The notes under the pieces: generated by a model
Seen by the model: only the letters and a program-made list of their open reading frames with translations
What the model was told of the DNA's origin: nothing
Database searches by the model: none
Position numbers and translations under genes: made by a program
Source of the DNA: Paenibacillus sp. CC-CFT747
Lineage (GTDB): Bacteria; Bacillota; Bacilli; Paenibacillales; NBRC-103111
DNA: 64,000 bases
Reading direction: 5' to 3'
Assembly: GCA_030323305.1 (NCBI GenBank)
Contig: CP106741.1
Coordinates: forward strand, 3,781,501-3,845,500
Shown: piece by piece, positions 54,414 through 64,000 of the stretch
Layout: each line of letters starts with the position of its first letter
Numbering within the stretch: position 1 is the stretch's first letter

Positions 54414-55911
54414 ATGAAGAAGGACTATATCCTGACGATCGATCAAAGCACCTCCGGTACGAAGGCCCTGGTCTTCGACCGGGCCGGGACGATTATGGCT
54501 CGCTCCTCGGCTCCGCATCTACAGATCTATCCGCAGCCCGGCTGGGTAGAGCATGATCCTTTGGAGATATACGAAAGCGTCAAACTGACAGCGCTTGACG
54601 TGCTGCAGACGGCCGGTATTCAACCCGGCGAGCTGGCCGCTCTAACGATAACCAATCAGCGCGAGACGGCCGTCATGTGGGACCGCCTAACGGGTTTGCC
54701 TGTTTATCCGGCGATCGTGTGGCAATGCCAGCGTACAGCGGATCAGTGCCAATCCTATAAAGCGGCCGGATTAGAGGAAGAGGTCCGGTCCAAAACCGGC
54801 TTAATGCTGGATCCGTATTTCTCGGCAGCCAAATGGGGATGGATGCTGAAGGAAGTGGAAGGGGCGGAGCAGAAGCTTAACGAGGGAAGGCTGCTGGCAG
54901 GCACGATCGATAGCTGGATCCTATGGAAGCTTACGGCGGGCAAGGTTCACGCTACGGATTATACCAACGCCAGCCGGACCTCCCTGTTCAATATTCATAC
55001 GCTGGGCTGGGATGAAGCCCTTTGTGAACAGTTCGGTGTTCCCTCGAGACTCCTTCCCGAAGTGAAGTTCTCCGATGATGGATACGGGTATACGGAAGAT
55101 CCCGCTCTGTTCGGGGAGGTGCGGGTTCCGATCACCGGCATCATCGGGGATTCCCAGGCTGCGCTTTACGGAAATCAATGCTTTCAACCGGGAATGGCCA
55201 AGGCTACTTATGGAACCGGTACTTCTCTGTTAATGAACATCGGAGAGAAGCCCTCTCCCTCCGGGAACGGACTTGTAACCGCTATCGCCTGGGGGAGGGG
55301 AGGCCGGATCACCTATGCGATGGAGGCTGTGATTCGAACGACGGGAGACAGCATGAAATGGGTCCGGGATAATTTGGGATTGTTCAAGACCTTCGAGGAG
55401 ATGGATCAGCTTTTGGCACAAGCCCCATCGAACGAAGGGGTCTATCTCGTCCCTGCTTTTGTCGGGCTGGGTGCGCCTTACTGGGATGCTTATGCGCGAG
55501 CTTCCTCACCGGAATGAGCAGAAGTACGGGGAAGGCACATATCATCCGGGCCGCGTTGGAGAGCACGGCCTATCAAGTCTGTGACGCGGTTCGGTTATTG
55601 GAGAAAGAAACCGGGATCCTTCTACAGGAGCTCCGTACGGACGGGGAGCCTCCGACAATCTGACCCTGATGCAATTTCAAGCGGACTTGTTGAATCGTCC
55701 CGTTGTCAAATCGAAGATAGCCGAGCTTTCGGCCATGGGGTCTTATTATCTGGGCGGACTGGCCGTAGGCTTCTGGTCTTCCCCGTCTGACCTTCCTTCG
55801 CCAAGCGCCCCCTATCAGAGCTACATTCCGGAGATGAAGCCCGAGCTTCGCGGCCGCTTCTATGAGGGCTGGCTGCGGGCGGTCCGTTCCGTGTTAACCC
55901 ATACCGGATGA
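54414..55911 (+). CDS. FGGY-family carbohydrate kinase (candidate apulose kinase)
   Basis: About 499 residues after two repairs (near 55493 and 55648). N-terminal [17 protein letters not shown] is the phosphate loop; [38 protein letters not shown] (catalytic Asp region) and GTGTSLLMN follow, and the repaired [17 protein letters not shown] is the FGGY signature region. Overall it is closest to glycerol kinase-like members. With isomerase and split transketolase upstream, phosphorylation of a ketopentose such as D-apulose is inferred. Confidence 0.85.
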
Positions 55912-55943
55912 AGCCACGGCTTATCCGCCATAAGGAGGTAACC

Positions 55944-57314
55944 ATGAACCTGGAGGAACCAAACGGCAAGCCCCGCGTTCTTGTGCTGACCGATATTGAG
56001 AACGAACCCGACGATGCCATGTCGCTGGTGCGCTTTCTTACCTATTCCAATCACTGGGACGTGGAAGGACTTGTCGCCACCACTTCGATCCATCAAAGGG
56101 ATAAAACCGCCGCGTGGCGGATCCGGGAAATCGTCGAAGCCTACGGCCAAGTCCGCGATAATCTGGAACAGCACGAGCCCGGTTATCCGGATGGCCGGTA
56201 TTTGCTATCCATCATCAAGGAAGGGCTTCCTCTCTATGGGATGGAAGCCGTCGGGGACGATAAGGATTCCTCTGGCTCCGAACGGTTGATCGAGGCCGTC
56301 GACCGCGACGACCCCCGCCCGTTATGGGTCCTGATCTGGGGCGGCCCGAATGTTCTGGCCCAGTCCCTCTGGAAGGTCCGGGCTACGCGTCCGGCAGCAG
56401 AGCTCGATCAATTCGTGTCCCGTCTCCGGGTTTACGCGATCTCCGATCAAGACGATTCCGGTCCCTGGATCCGCAAGACATTCCCTGACTTGTTTTATAT
56501 CGCCAGTCCCGGCTATCACAGCGGCGGCGCTTATCATTTTGCAACCTGGAGCGGGATTAGCGGGGACCGGTTTCACGGCCGTTTTACCGGTGCCGACTTT
56601 AGCATCGTAGACAATCCATGGCTGGATGATAACATCCGCTGTAAGGGGCCGCTTGGTGCCCAATACCCGCAAGCTACGTTTCTCATGGAAGGCGACACGC
56701 CCACTTTCCTCTATCTTATTAATAATGGACTCGGCAGCCCGGAGCACCCGGATTGGGGAAGCTGGGGAGGGCGTTACGAATGGTATACCCCTCCTATCCA
56801 GAAGAGCTTTCTCGAGCCGGAGACCCGGCCATTCTGGAACGATGCCGCTGATGAGGTTCTCGGTGTGGACGGCCATTGGCATACGAGCAACAAAGCGACA
56901 ATCTGGCGATGGCGTTCCGCCTTTCAGAATGATTTTGCGGCCCGAATGGATTGGACGATCAAGTCCTATGGCGAGGCCAATCATCCGCCCGTTCCCAAGC
57001 TGGGTCACCCGGCCGAGCTGACGGCCAGGCCAGGGGAACGCGTGGAGCTTAGCGCTGAAGGCTCGTTTGACCCGGATGGCGACACGCTTTCCTATCATTG
57101 GTTCTATTACGGCGAGGCCGGTTCCTTTACCACCTCCAACGCCCGCAGCGGGGATCCCGTCCCGATTCAGGACGCCGATAAACCGAAGGCCTGGTTTACC
57201 GTTCCCACCCAACGTGTCCTGCGCAACGGCACGATGCACATCATCCTCGCCGTCACCGACAACGGAACTCCGGCACTGACCCGCTACCGGCGCGTGATCG
57301 TAAACGTCGTATGA
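55944..57314 (+). CDS. DUF1593 nucleoside-hydrolase-like protein, second copy
   Basis: 456 residues, intact, ATG after AAGGAGGTAACC; the frame is open for 12 more codons but lacks a site. The metal loop reads [18 protein letters not shown], with Glu replacing some Asp/Gly of the first copy. [15 protein letters not shown] and [14 protein letters not shown] follow. A C-terminal immunoglobulin-like domain ([20 protein letters not shown]) ends the protein, as in Sde_0182-type cellulose-linked proteins. No signal peptide is seen. It sits at the end of the isomerase-transketolase-kinase operon, so both DUF1593 proteins bracket that pathway. Hydrolysis of a furanoside that feeds it is the natural inference. 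Confidence 0.82.
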   Translation: MNLEEPNGKPRVLVLTDIENEPDDAMSLVRFLTYSNHWDVEGLVATTSIHQRDKTAAWRIREIVEAYGQVRDNLEQHEPGYPDGRYLLSIIKEGLPLYGMEAVGDDKDSSGSERLIEAVDRDDPRPLWVLIWGGPNVLAQSLWKVRATRPAAELDQFVSRLRVYAISDQDDSGPWIRKTFPDLFYIASPGYHSGGAYHFATWSGISGDRFHGRFTGADFSIVDNPWLDDNIRCKGPLGAQYPQATFLMEGDTPTFLYLINNGLGSPEHPDWGSWGGRYEWYTPPIQKSFLEPETRPFWNDAADEVLGVDGHWHTSNKATIWRWRSAFQNDFAARMDWTIKSYGEANHPPVPKLGHPAELTARPGERVELSAEGSFDPDGDTLSYHWFYYGEAGSFTTSNARSGDPVPIQDADKPKAWFTVPTQRVLRNGTMHIILAVTDNGTPALTRYRRVIVNVV

Positions 57315-57318
57315 AGCG

Positions 57319-58181
57319 TTATTCGATTAGGTGGGTGGTATAGGTTTTACGATAATCCCCGGGGTATCGCCTGTCAGCTTCTTGAAAACGACATTGAAAT
57401 GAGGAGTATGCTCAAATCCCGCTTTTTCCGCGATCAGCCCGATAGGTAGTTTTGTTTCCCTTAGCAGCCTTTGGGCCCGGCGCACGCGTACAAGCAGAAC
57501 ATATTCTTTGAATTTGAAACCGGTAATTTTGAGAAAGATGCGGCTTAGGTAGGCGGGGCTGATATAAAAGGTATGGGCTACTTCCTTTAAGCTCAAGTTA
57601 TGTTGACCATGTTCGCCCAGGTAAGAAGCAATTTCTGATATTTTCTGATGCATCGGGTGAGCCTTGGTCAGGTTCACCTGATTTTCTTTGTGCTCGTACC
57701 GGTACATCTGAAGGAGTAATTTGATTAGCAGGGATCGGACATACGTTTCGAATCCAGCGCCCCTCGTTTCACATTCTTGGAGCATTTGGTGCAGGATCTC
57801 TTCGATGGCAGTCTGTTCATTTATGGGGAACCGGTAAAAAGGGGATTTATTTTTCGGAATAAGGTCCACGGAGGCTCTGGCTATTTCAGGGCGGATAAAC
57901 GACTCTGAAAAATTGATCAGAATCCGCTCGCATTTTGGAGCGTCGGAACTGGACGTCCGGTGCAGGTCGTGCGGGGAAATCAACATCAAGTCGCCCTTCT
58001 CAAGATTGTGTATGGTGTCATTTACAAAAAAACAGCGGCCTCCATCAAGCACGTAGAACAACTCAAACGTAGGATGGGAATGAGGGGCAGGCATGATGGA
58101 ATAGCCCTCCCGGTAGAGGTACTGGATGGCAAATTCGCCTTCGCTCCCGATGTGATGCTTGGTCCCTTTTACAGAGTCCAT
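57319..58181 (-). CDS. AraC-family regulator with N-terminal cupin
   Basis: About 287 residues. Cupin sugar-sensing domain (PHSHPTFELFYVLDG, LEKGDLMLISPHDLHR) and two helix-turn-helix motifs (LKEVAHTFYISPAYLSRIFL and IAEKAGFEHTPHFNVVFKK). A missing G at about 57358-57362 alters the end; repaired, it reads GDTPGDYRKTYTTH and stops at 57319. It is divergent from the pectate lyase gene and probably activates it. Confidence 0.9.
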
Positions 58182-58322
58182 GGTCTGACCTCGCTTTCCT
58201 GCAGCTTTTCGATTATCCTATCACCATTTCTTCCAGTATATAAGAGAGAGAAGACAAAAAATCGAAAAAAAGAGACAAAATTATAAAAATAACAGGGTGA
58301 AATTTGTGATAATCTACCATTG

Positions 58323-58336
58323 ATTAAACGCTTACA
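58323..58336. promoter_or_regulatory. Possible cre-like site before the pectate lyase
   Basis: ATTAAACGCTTACA matches 12 of the 14 cre consensus positions. A -10-like GATAAT lies just upstream at 58308-58313. Confidence 0.35.
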
Positions 58337-58463
58337 AGATCAAGGATGGAAGGGGGAACTATTGGGAAAAAGGGATGGCCGGGTTGACCATGGTTCGACG
58401 GTATAAAGGACCCCGCCTAAGCTTGCTATCCGCTTAAGGATTAAGTTGGAGGAGGAATAGTAA

Positions 58464-60218
58464 ATGGCAAGAAAACAATGGAGGGTTCTTCTACCCGCAC
58501 TCTGCTCATTAGGATTGCTGATGACTATCGTCAGTCCCCGTGTCTTAACAGCCGGCTCCGCGGGTGCGGATAAGCTGGAGATTTTGAAGGCGGAGGCCCT
58601 CACCACCACATCGATAAGGGTCACCTTCAACGATCGATTAGCCTCCTTTCAGCCTGGGGATCTGGAGCTTGACGCGGCCTTGGGAGATTGGTACAGCCTT
58701 AACCCGATGCTGACCAAGAAGTTTACCGTCAAGAAGGTGACTGAGGGAGTGAACGCCGAGGGGCTGACGACGGTGCTCCTGGAGACAGAGGAAGCGATCC
58801 ATCCCGATGCCACGATTACACGAACGGTCGCCGAGAATCCGAAGAGTATCCCGTTCCAGGATGGAAATTATTATACGGGAGATCAGGCAACCGACAGGCA
58901 GCGGGCCGACAATCTGTTGACCTGGCAGACAACCGAGGGCGGCTGGTACAAGTATAGTGTCAAGGATAAATATGGAAGGGAATGGGATGGGAAAGAGAAC
59001 AAATCGGGTTGGCGCACCGCCGAAGGGAAAGATATCGGAACGATTGATAACAATGCGACGACCAATGAAATTCTGTTTCTTGCTTTAATGTACAAAGAGA
59101 CAGGCGAAGCCCGATACAAGGCGGCGGTAGAGCGGGGCCTTCAGTTTCTGTTGACGATGCAGTACCCGAACGGAGGCTGGCCCCAGGTCTATCCTGCACG
59201 CGGAAATTACTCGGATTACGTCACCTTTAACGATAACGCCATGATGCGGGTCATGAACGTTCTGAGAATGGCAAGGGATAAGCAATACCCGTTTAACACC
59301 GATATGGTAACGGAAGATTTAGCCGGCCGGATACAGAACAGCTTGGACCTGGGACTGGATTATATCCTTAAGTCCCAGATTGTCTCGGATGGCGAACTAG
59401 CCGGGTGGTGCGCCCAGCATGATCCTGTAACCTATGAGCCGAAAGAGGCGAGAAGCTATGAGCATCCCTCCATTGCAGGGGCCGAATCCGTCGATATTAT
59501 CAAGTATCTGATGGCCCTTCCTGAACAAACACCGGAAGTGAAAAGGGCCGTGGAAGGGGCTTTGTCCTGGTTTGACGCGCACAAATTATCCGGCATGACT
59601 TACATTTCCGGAGATAAGAACAACGTCTACTTCGTTCCGGATCCTGCGAGCACGATCTGGTACCGATTCTACGAAATCGGAACGAACCTCCCGATCTTCT
59701 CTGGCCGTGACGGAATCATCAAGCACAACATTCTAGAGATTGAAGCCGAACGCCGCAACGGATACCGCTGGGCCGGTTCCTGGGCGCTAAACTTGCTCAA
59801 GATCGCCAAGACTACGGGTTACTACGAAAACAGGGTCTATGTAAAGGTAGTGGGCAGTGACTCCCAATCTCAGAACGGCAAAACATTAACGAAGGGGGAC
59901 GTCAAGAGAGTCGAGGATGCGATAGCTCCGCAGGTAACGCTCCAGCCTATCGGCCGACAAACTGGCAACCACTATAATATCGATGTGACGCCTTGGAGCT
60001 TGAGTGGAGCCGTTAGTGAGAAGGCACAGGTGAAGGTGAATGGAGTTCCAACGAAGCTGGATAGCAGCCTAAGCTTTACTTCGGATCCGATCACGCTGCA
60101 GCCGGGTATGAATGTTATCACCATAACAGCCGTGGACAGCGCTGGGAATCAGGCGGCCCCGATAACCGTTCAAGCTGTTCCGACCAATGGGACGATCGCG
60201 AATAGGCTAAGCGAATAA
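58464..60218 (+). CDS. Secreted pectate lyase, family PL10
   Basis: 584 residues, intact, GGAGGAGGAATAG before ATG. A signal peptide (1-33) leads to a short N-terminal Ig-like domain. The PL10 (alpha/alpha) catalytic domain spans about 130-430: GWYKYSVKDKYG, MQYPNGGWPQVYP, YVTFNDNAMM, CAQHDPVTYEP, ARSYEHPS and WYRFYEIGTNLPIFSGRDG (catalytic Arg region). A C-terminal Ig-like domain follows. It cleaves homogalacturonan by beta-elimination outside the cell, giving unsaturated products that the GH105 encoded next can process. Confidence 0.93.
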   Translation: MARKQWRVLLPALCSLGLLMTIVSPRVLTAGSAGADKLEILKAEALTTTSIRVTFNDRLASFQPGDLELDAALGDWYSLNPMLTKKFTVKKVTEGVNAEGLTTVLLETEEAIHPDATITRTVAENPKSIPFQDGNYYTGDQATDRQRADNLLTWQTTEGGWYKYSVKDKYGREWDGKENKSGWRTAEGKDIGTIDNNATTNEILFLALMYKETGEARYKAAVERGLQFLLTMQYPNGGWPQVYPARGNYSDYVTFNDNAMMRVMNVLRMARDKQYPFNTDMVTEDLAGRIQNSLDLGLDYILKSQIVSDGELAGWCAQHDPVTYEPKEARSYEHPSIAGAESVDIIKYLMALPEQTPEVKRAVEGALSWFDAHKLSGMTYISGDKNNVYFVPDPASTIWYRFYEIGTNLPIFSGRDGIIKHNILEIEAERRNGYRWAGSWALNLLKIAKTTGYYENRVYVKVVGSDSQSQNGKTLTKGDVKRVEDAIAPQVTLQPIGRQTGNHYNIDVTPWSLSGAVSEKAQVKVNGVPTKLDSSLSFTSDPITLQPGMNVITITAVDSAGNQAAPITVQAVPTNGTIANRLSE

Positions 60219-60244
60219 AATCAATGAGTAGGAGGGAATGTTCG

Positions 60245-61404
60245 ATGAGTCACCTGCAATGGGCAGTTGATATGGCCGGCACCATCCTGGCCCAAACCGA
60301 CAGGGAGGGTATCATCCGCAGATCAAGGCGCGGTGGTCTTATGTCCCCGGTATGATGCTGCTGGCTTTGCACCGAATAGGCGAAATGACCGGGGAGGAGA
60401 ACTACCACGACTATGTGAAAAAGCATATGGATTTGTTCGTGGAGCCCGACGGGGCCATTCGGACTTATGAGCTGGAGGAGTACAATCTGGACCAAATCAA
60501 TCAGGGAAAAGTGCTGTTCCCTCTGTTCCAGCGCACCGGGGAAGAGCGCTATGCCAAGGCCGCCCATTTACTGGCTGCCCAGTTGAAGGGGCACCCGCGG
60601 ACGACGGAAGGCGGCTACTGGCATAAGAAAATCTATCCGTTCCAAATGTGGCTGGACGGACTGTACATGTCCTCTCCCTTTTTGGCTGAATATGCCAAAA
60701 CCTTTGACCAGGAGAATCTGTTTGACGAGGTCGCCCATCAGATCCTGACCGTAGAACGGCGTACCCGAGACCCGAGAACCGGTTTGTTATATCACGGCTG
60801 GGATGAAAGCAAGGAGCAGGAATGGTGTGATCCGGCTACCGGAAAGTCTCTGCATTTCTGGAGCCGCGCTATGGGCTGGTACGCTATGGCGATCGTTGAC
60901 GCCTTGGAGCATTTCCCTCGGGATCACGCCAACAGAGGAACCATCGCCGGAGTTTTCGAACGGATGATGGGAGCCCTGGAGAAGGTGCAGGATGCCGACA
61001 GCGGACTTTGGTACCAAGTGCTGGATAAGGGCAACCGGACAGGCAATTATTTGGAAGCCTCCGGCACCTGCATGTTTATCTATGCCCTTGCCAAAGGGGT
61101 CAGGCTGGGCTACTTGTCCCGCTATTACCGCAAGCTCGCCTTCAAGGGCTATGAAGGGCTGCTTAAGCATCTGGTGGAGAAAGACGAAGCGGGCGTGCAT
61201 TTACATAAAATATGCAGAGGAGCCGGGTTGGGCAACCGCCCTTACCGGGATGGATCGTACAGCTACTATATAAATGAGGAGATGGCAAGCGATCAGTTCA
61301 TGGGGCAGGCTCCCTTTATTTTGGCCAGTATGGAAATGGAGAAGCTGGCCAAGGTGCCGGACGGACCGGCGGGGGACAGCGGAAGAAATCAATTGGTCTT
61401 TTAA
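60245..61404 (+). CDS. Unsaturated rhamnogalacturonyl hydrolase, GH105 (YteR-like)
   Basis: About 386 residues after repair of a G run at 60306-60309. No signal peptide. HPQIKARWSYVPGMML opens the barrel, PFQMWLDGLYMSSPFLAEY carries the catalytic Asp, and HFWSRAMGWYAMAIVDALE and EASGTCMFIYALAKG are YteR motifs. It follows the pectate lyase by 26 bases with AGGAGGGAATG as its ribosome site, so the lyase and the hydrolase that acts on its unsaturated products are made together. Confidence 0.92.
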
Positions 61405-61438
61405 GGCTGAAGAGAAACCCGAAATATTTTCTAATAGG

Positions 61439-61463
61439 AGGCCTGCCTGATGGCAGGTCTTTT
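61439..61463 (+). terminator. Probable terminator after GH105
   Basis: AGGCCTGCC and GGCAGGTCT pair around TGAT with one mismatch, followed by TTTT. Confidence 0.55.
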
Positions 61464-61507
61464 ACTGTATTTTTCCATCCATATCGAATAAGGAAGGAAA
61501 AAGGCAA

Positions 61508-61536
61508 TTGACACCGCTTCCTTTTGGTAGTATCTT
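61508..61536 (+). promoter_or_regulatory. Sigma-A promoter of the GH20 gene
   Basis: TTGACA (61508-61513), 17-base spacer, TATCTT (61531-61536), followed by the palindromic operator at 61549. Confidence 0.75.
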
Positions 61537-61548
61537 CAATTCGTAAGG

Positions 61549-61566
61549 TGCAAAAACGTTTTTGCA
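61549..61566. promoter_or_regulatory. LacI-type operator before GH20
   Basis: TGCAAAAACGTTTTTGCA is a perfect 18-base palindrome with the central CG typical of LacI-family sites. It lies 13 bases after the -10, ideal for repression. Confidence 0.8.
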
Positions 61567-61602
61567 AAGGCCGTATGATCATCCAGTTGGGGAGATGAGG
61601 CA

Positions 61603-63509
61603 ATGAAGAAGGAGCTTATCAATCTGGTGCCCAACCCAAAGTCCTTGGAGCCGCTGCCGTCCGTCCTGAGGCTTACCAGCGGGTATCGAATAAGCCTCCC
61701 GGAGGAAGACAAGCAAGCGATTTTTCCCATTGCTCAAAGGCTGCAGGAGTCCATACACCGCGTAACCGGGATTTTACCGGCCATCGCAGTCCGAACTCTG
61801 CCAATGGGTTTAAACCTGCTTCGATTCGACCGAATGGCAGGCAGGATAACCCATGAAGAAGCTTACCTGCTCCGAATCGCGAGCGACGGGATCTTGATCC
61901 GGTATGCCTCTCCTGCCGGCGCTTTCCACGCCGTCAGTACGCTTAAGCAATTAGTTATGCAGTATGGAAAACAGCTGCCCTGCATGAACGTCGAAGATGA
62001 ACCCGACTTTCAAGCCAGAGGGATCATGCTTGATATCAGCCGCAGTAAAATTCCCAGGCTGGAAACCCTGTTCCGCCTTGTGGATTTGATGGCCGATTTG
62101 AAGATGAACCAGCTTCAGCTTTATGTGGAAGGCTTCTCTTTCGCCTACGAATCGTTTCCGGAAGTGTGGAAGTCCGGCACGCCGGTCACAGGCGAGGAGA
62201 TCCTGCTCCTGGACCAATACTGCAGGGAGCGGTTTATCCAGCTGGTTCCTAATCAGAACAGCTTCGGACATATGACTCCGTGGCTTGAAAGAAAGGAATT
62301 CAATGATTTGGCGGACTGTCCGACAGGGTGCGAAGCGCCATGGGGAAGGTATGACAAGCCCATGACCTTAAATCCACTGGATAAGAGAAGCCTGGAGCTG
62401 ATTGAGCGTACCTACGGTGATTTTCTGCCCTATTTTACTTCCGGTCTCTTCAACGTCGGGTGCGATGAAACCTTCGATTTGGGGCAGGGCCGAAGCAAGG
62501 CAGCTTGCGAGGAGCGGGGCAAGGGCCGGGTTTATCTGGAGTTCCTGCTGCAGGTACACAAGCTGGTCAGCCGTTACGGCAAAAAGATGATGTTCTGGGG
62601 AGATATCATCAAGCAGCATCCGGACCTGATTTCCGAGCTGCCGAAGGACGTGATCGTTCTTGAGTGGGGCTATCATGCGAGCCGTCCGTCGGCGGAGGAT
62701 TGCACCGCTTTTCAGGCGGCCGGGATTCCCTATTATGTCTGCCCGGGTACATCGAGCTGGAACTCCATTACCGGATTGACGGATAATATGAACTCCAATT
62801 TGCTGACTGCCGCCGTGAACGGCAAACAGTACGGTGCAGCAGGATACCTGATAACGGATTGGGGCGATTGCGGCCATTGGCAGCCCCTGCCGGTCAGTTA
62901 CGCCGGATTCGTCTACGGGGCTGCCCTAAGCTGGAACGTGGAACGAAACCGCCATCTTGATGTACCGGCCTACCTGGACCGGTACGTATTCAAGGACAGC
63001 TCATGCCGATTAGGTCAATTCGCGGTTGACCTGGGCAACTATTATTTGTTGGAGAAGCAGACCGCATACAACGGCAGCGGCGTCTTTCGCACGCTCTATT
63101 ATCATCAATTAAACGATACAAATACGGATCTCGATTTCCTGCAGCTACCGGATCCCGGAAGGGAAGACTTCAGCAGGGTCAAAGAGCAGGTTGCGGCGCT
63201 TGCGGAGGAGCTGGAAGAAGCAATGCCGCAATGTTCCGACGCTCCCCTTGTTAAAAGGGAATATGCGCTGGCTATTAAGCTTGTCCTGCATGGGGCGGAG
63301 CTCGGTCTGTTTAAGACGGATCCCTCTTCGGATCTGTCGGGAAGGGAGCGCCGTTTGGAGCTGCTCCTGGAAGACTTGGACGGGATCCTTTTGGAGTACA
63401 AGGAAGTCTGGCTCATGAGAAACCGCCGGGGGGCCTCGACAGCAGCCTCGCCAAGCTGGTTGCGCTTCGGCAGCAGTACGGCGAAGCTCTGATGCAGAAT
63501 TATACCTAA
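61603..63509 (+). CDS. GH20 beta-N-acetylhexosaminidase
   Basis: About 635 residues, no signal peptide. N-terminal GH20b domain, then the TIM barrel: ARGIMLDISRSKIP, LVPNQNSFGHM, FNVGCDETFDLG (catalytic Asp-Glu pair) and MMFWGDIIK. A helical C-terminal domain follows. One G is missing at 63427-63432 near the 3' end; repaired, the protein ends ...ALRQQYGEALMQNYT at 63509. It releases N-acetylhexosamine, or a related sugar, from imported oligosaccharides. The same operator as in front of the downstream LacI gene suggests joint control. Confidence 0.9.
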
Positions 63510-63518
63510 AGGAATATA

Positions 63519-63547
63519 TTGACACAACTTAGGTATGGTAGTATTTT
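63519..63547 (+). promoter_or_regulatory. Sigma-A promoter of the LacI gene
   Basis: TTGACA (63519-63524), 17-base spacer, TATTTT (63542-63547). Confidence 0.75.
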
Positions 63548-63552
63548 GGTAT

Positions 63553-63581
63553 CAAAAGCGATTTTGCAAAAACGTTTTGTA
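63553..63581. promoter_or_regulatory. Two LacI-type operators, nearly touching
   Basis: CAAAAGCGATTTTG (63553-63566) and TGCAAAAACGTTTTGTA (63565-63581) both have the CAAAA-nCG-TTTTG plan of the perfect palindrome at 61549. This points to autoregulation. Confidence 0.7.
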
Positions 63582-63609
63582 TAACCATGAAACAGGGAAG
63601 GACACTACT

Positions 63610-64000
63610 ATGGCAGCAACGATAAAGGACGTGGCAAAAGCAGCAGGAGTGGCTGTATGTACAGTTTCCTTCGCCATGAACGGTTCCGCTCACGTAGCGG
63701 AAGAGACCAAGAAGCGGATTTTCGAAGCGATCGAGCGCTTGAATTACCGCCCCAATCAGTCCGCTCGGGGATTGGTCACCAAGAGGACCAACAACATCGG
63801 GCTTGCTGTCTCGGAAACGGCCGATGGGTTGGAGAACGGAATTTTGCTGGATGTCATCAAAGGAATGGGTCAGGCGGCAGGAAGCTACAACTATGATGTC
63901 ATGCTGTCCTTTCAGAAACCCCAAGCGGCAAGGCCGGACGATCATTTGCTGGACGTATACCGCAAACAGTCCGCGGACGGTCTGATCATGATGGGAACGA
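63610..64000 (+). CDS. LacI-family regulator, 5' part
   Basis: ATG 63610; the frame is open to the window edge, so the C-terminus is missing. MAATIKDVAKAAGVAVCTVS and the hinge RPNQSARGLVTKRTNNIGL are typical of the family, followed by the start of the sugar-binding domain. The recognition helix has Cys where Ser or Pro is common (VAVCTVSF). The operators at 61549 and 63553 are the likely targets, so it would repress itself and the GH20 gene. Confidence 0.9.
   Translation, partial: MAATIKDVAKAAGVAVCTVSFAMNGSAHVAEETKKRIFEAIERLNYRPNQSARGLVTKRTNNIGLAVSETADGLENGILLDVIKGMGQAAGSYNYDVMLSFQKPQAARPDDHLLDVYRKQSADGLIMMGT

Overview
The window is about 64 kb of plant-polysaccharide utilisation DNA from a Gram-positive bacterium, most likely Paenibacillus or a close relative in Paenibacillaceae. 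The pointers are repeated LplB/YtcP/lipoprotein-type sugar ABC transporters, YesM/YesN-type two-component systems, a membrane-bound AraC regulator, strong AGGAGG ribosome sites, a perfect CcpA cre box, an SLH-type remnant and large modular secreted glycosidases. No rRNA, tRNA, CRISPR array or insertion sequence was recognised.

Layout. 1-6.4 kb: a GH2 enzyme (cut by the left edge), a secreted GH43 with four CBM6-like modules, and a convergent Cys-type sulfatase. 6.4-7.3 kb: a gap with gene relics and one copy of a duplicated promoter element. 7.3-19.8 kb: a secreted GH43, then an operon of two permeases, a binding lipoprotein, a GH105 hydrolase and a YesM/YesN pair, followed by an AraC relic. 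20.2-21.2 kb: MarR regulator and GNAT acetyltransferase. 21.5-29.1 kb: permeases, binding protein, membrane AraC regulator, BNR (sialidase-like) hydrolase and DapA/NanA-family lyase. 29.2-30.3 kb: LrgA/LrgB on the minus strand. 30.5-46.7 kb: an atypical AraC response regulator, then an unusual transport cluster: one ATPase, one very large non-lipoprotein binding protein, two permease pairs, an NHL/YIP1 membrane protein, a DUF5696-like membrane protein and an OmpR-type two-component system. 46.7-57.3 kb: a LacI regulator, two DUF1593 (nucleoside-hydrolase-like) proteins, an orphan binding protein, and a fucose-isomerase-like / split transketolase / FGGY kinase set resembling the non-oxidative D-apiose route. 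57.3-61.4 kb: AraC regulator, PL10 pectate lyase and GH105. 61.6-64 kb: GH20 hexosaminidase and a LacI regulator (cut by the right edge) sharing a palindromic operator.

How the genes fit together. Secreted lyase and GH43 enzymes would release oligosaccharides from pectin and hemicellulose, the ABC systems import them, and cytoplasmic GH105, GH2, GH20 and sugar-specific pathways finish the job. Pectate lyase, two GH105 enzymes, a possible apiose pathway and a possible ulosonate hydrolase/aldolase pair together suggest complex pectin, perhaps including rhamnogalacturonan II; that is inference.

Caution on reading frames: I count about 41 frameshifts in 27 otherwise well-conserved genes, almost all single-base losses in short homopolymer runs. 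They are far more likely to be sequence errors than true pseudogenes. Coordinates below span the whole reconstructed gene, and quoted protein lengths assume the frame is repaired.
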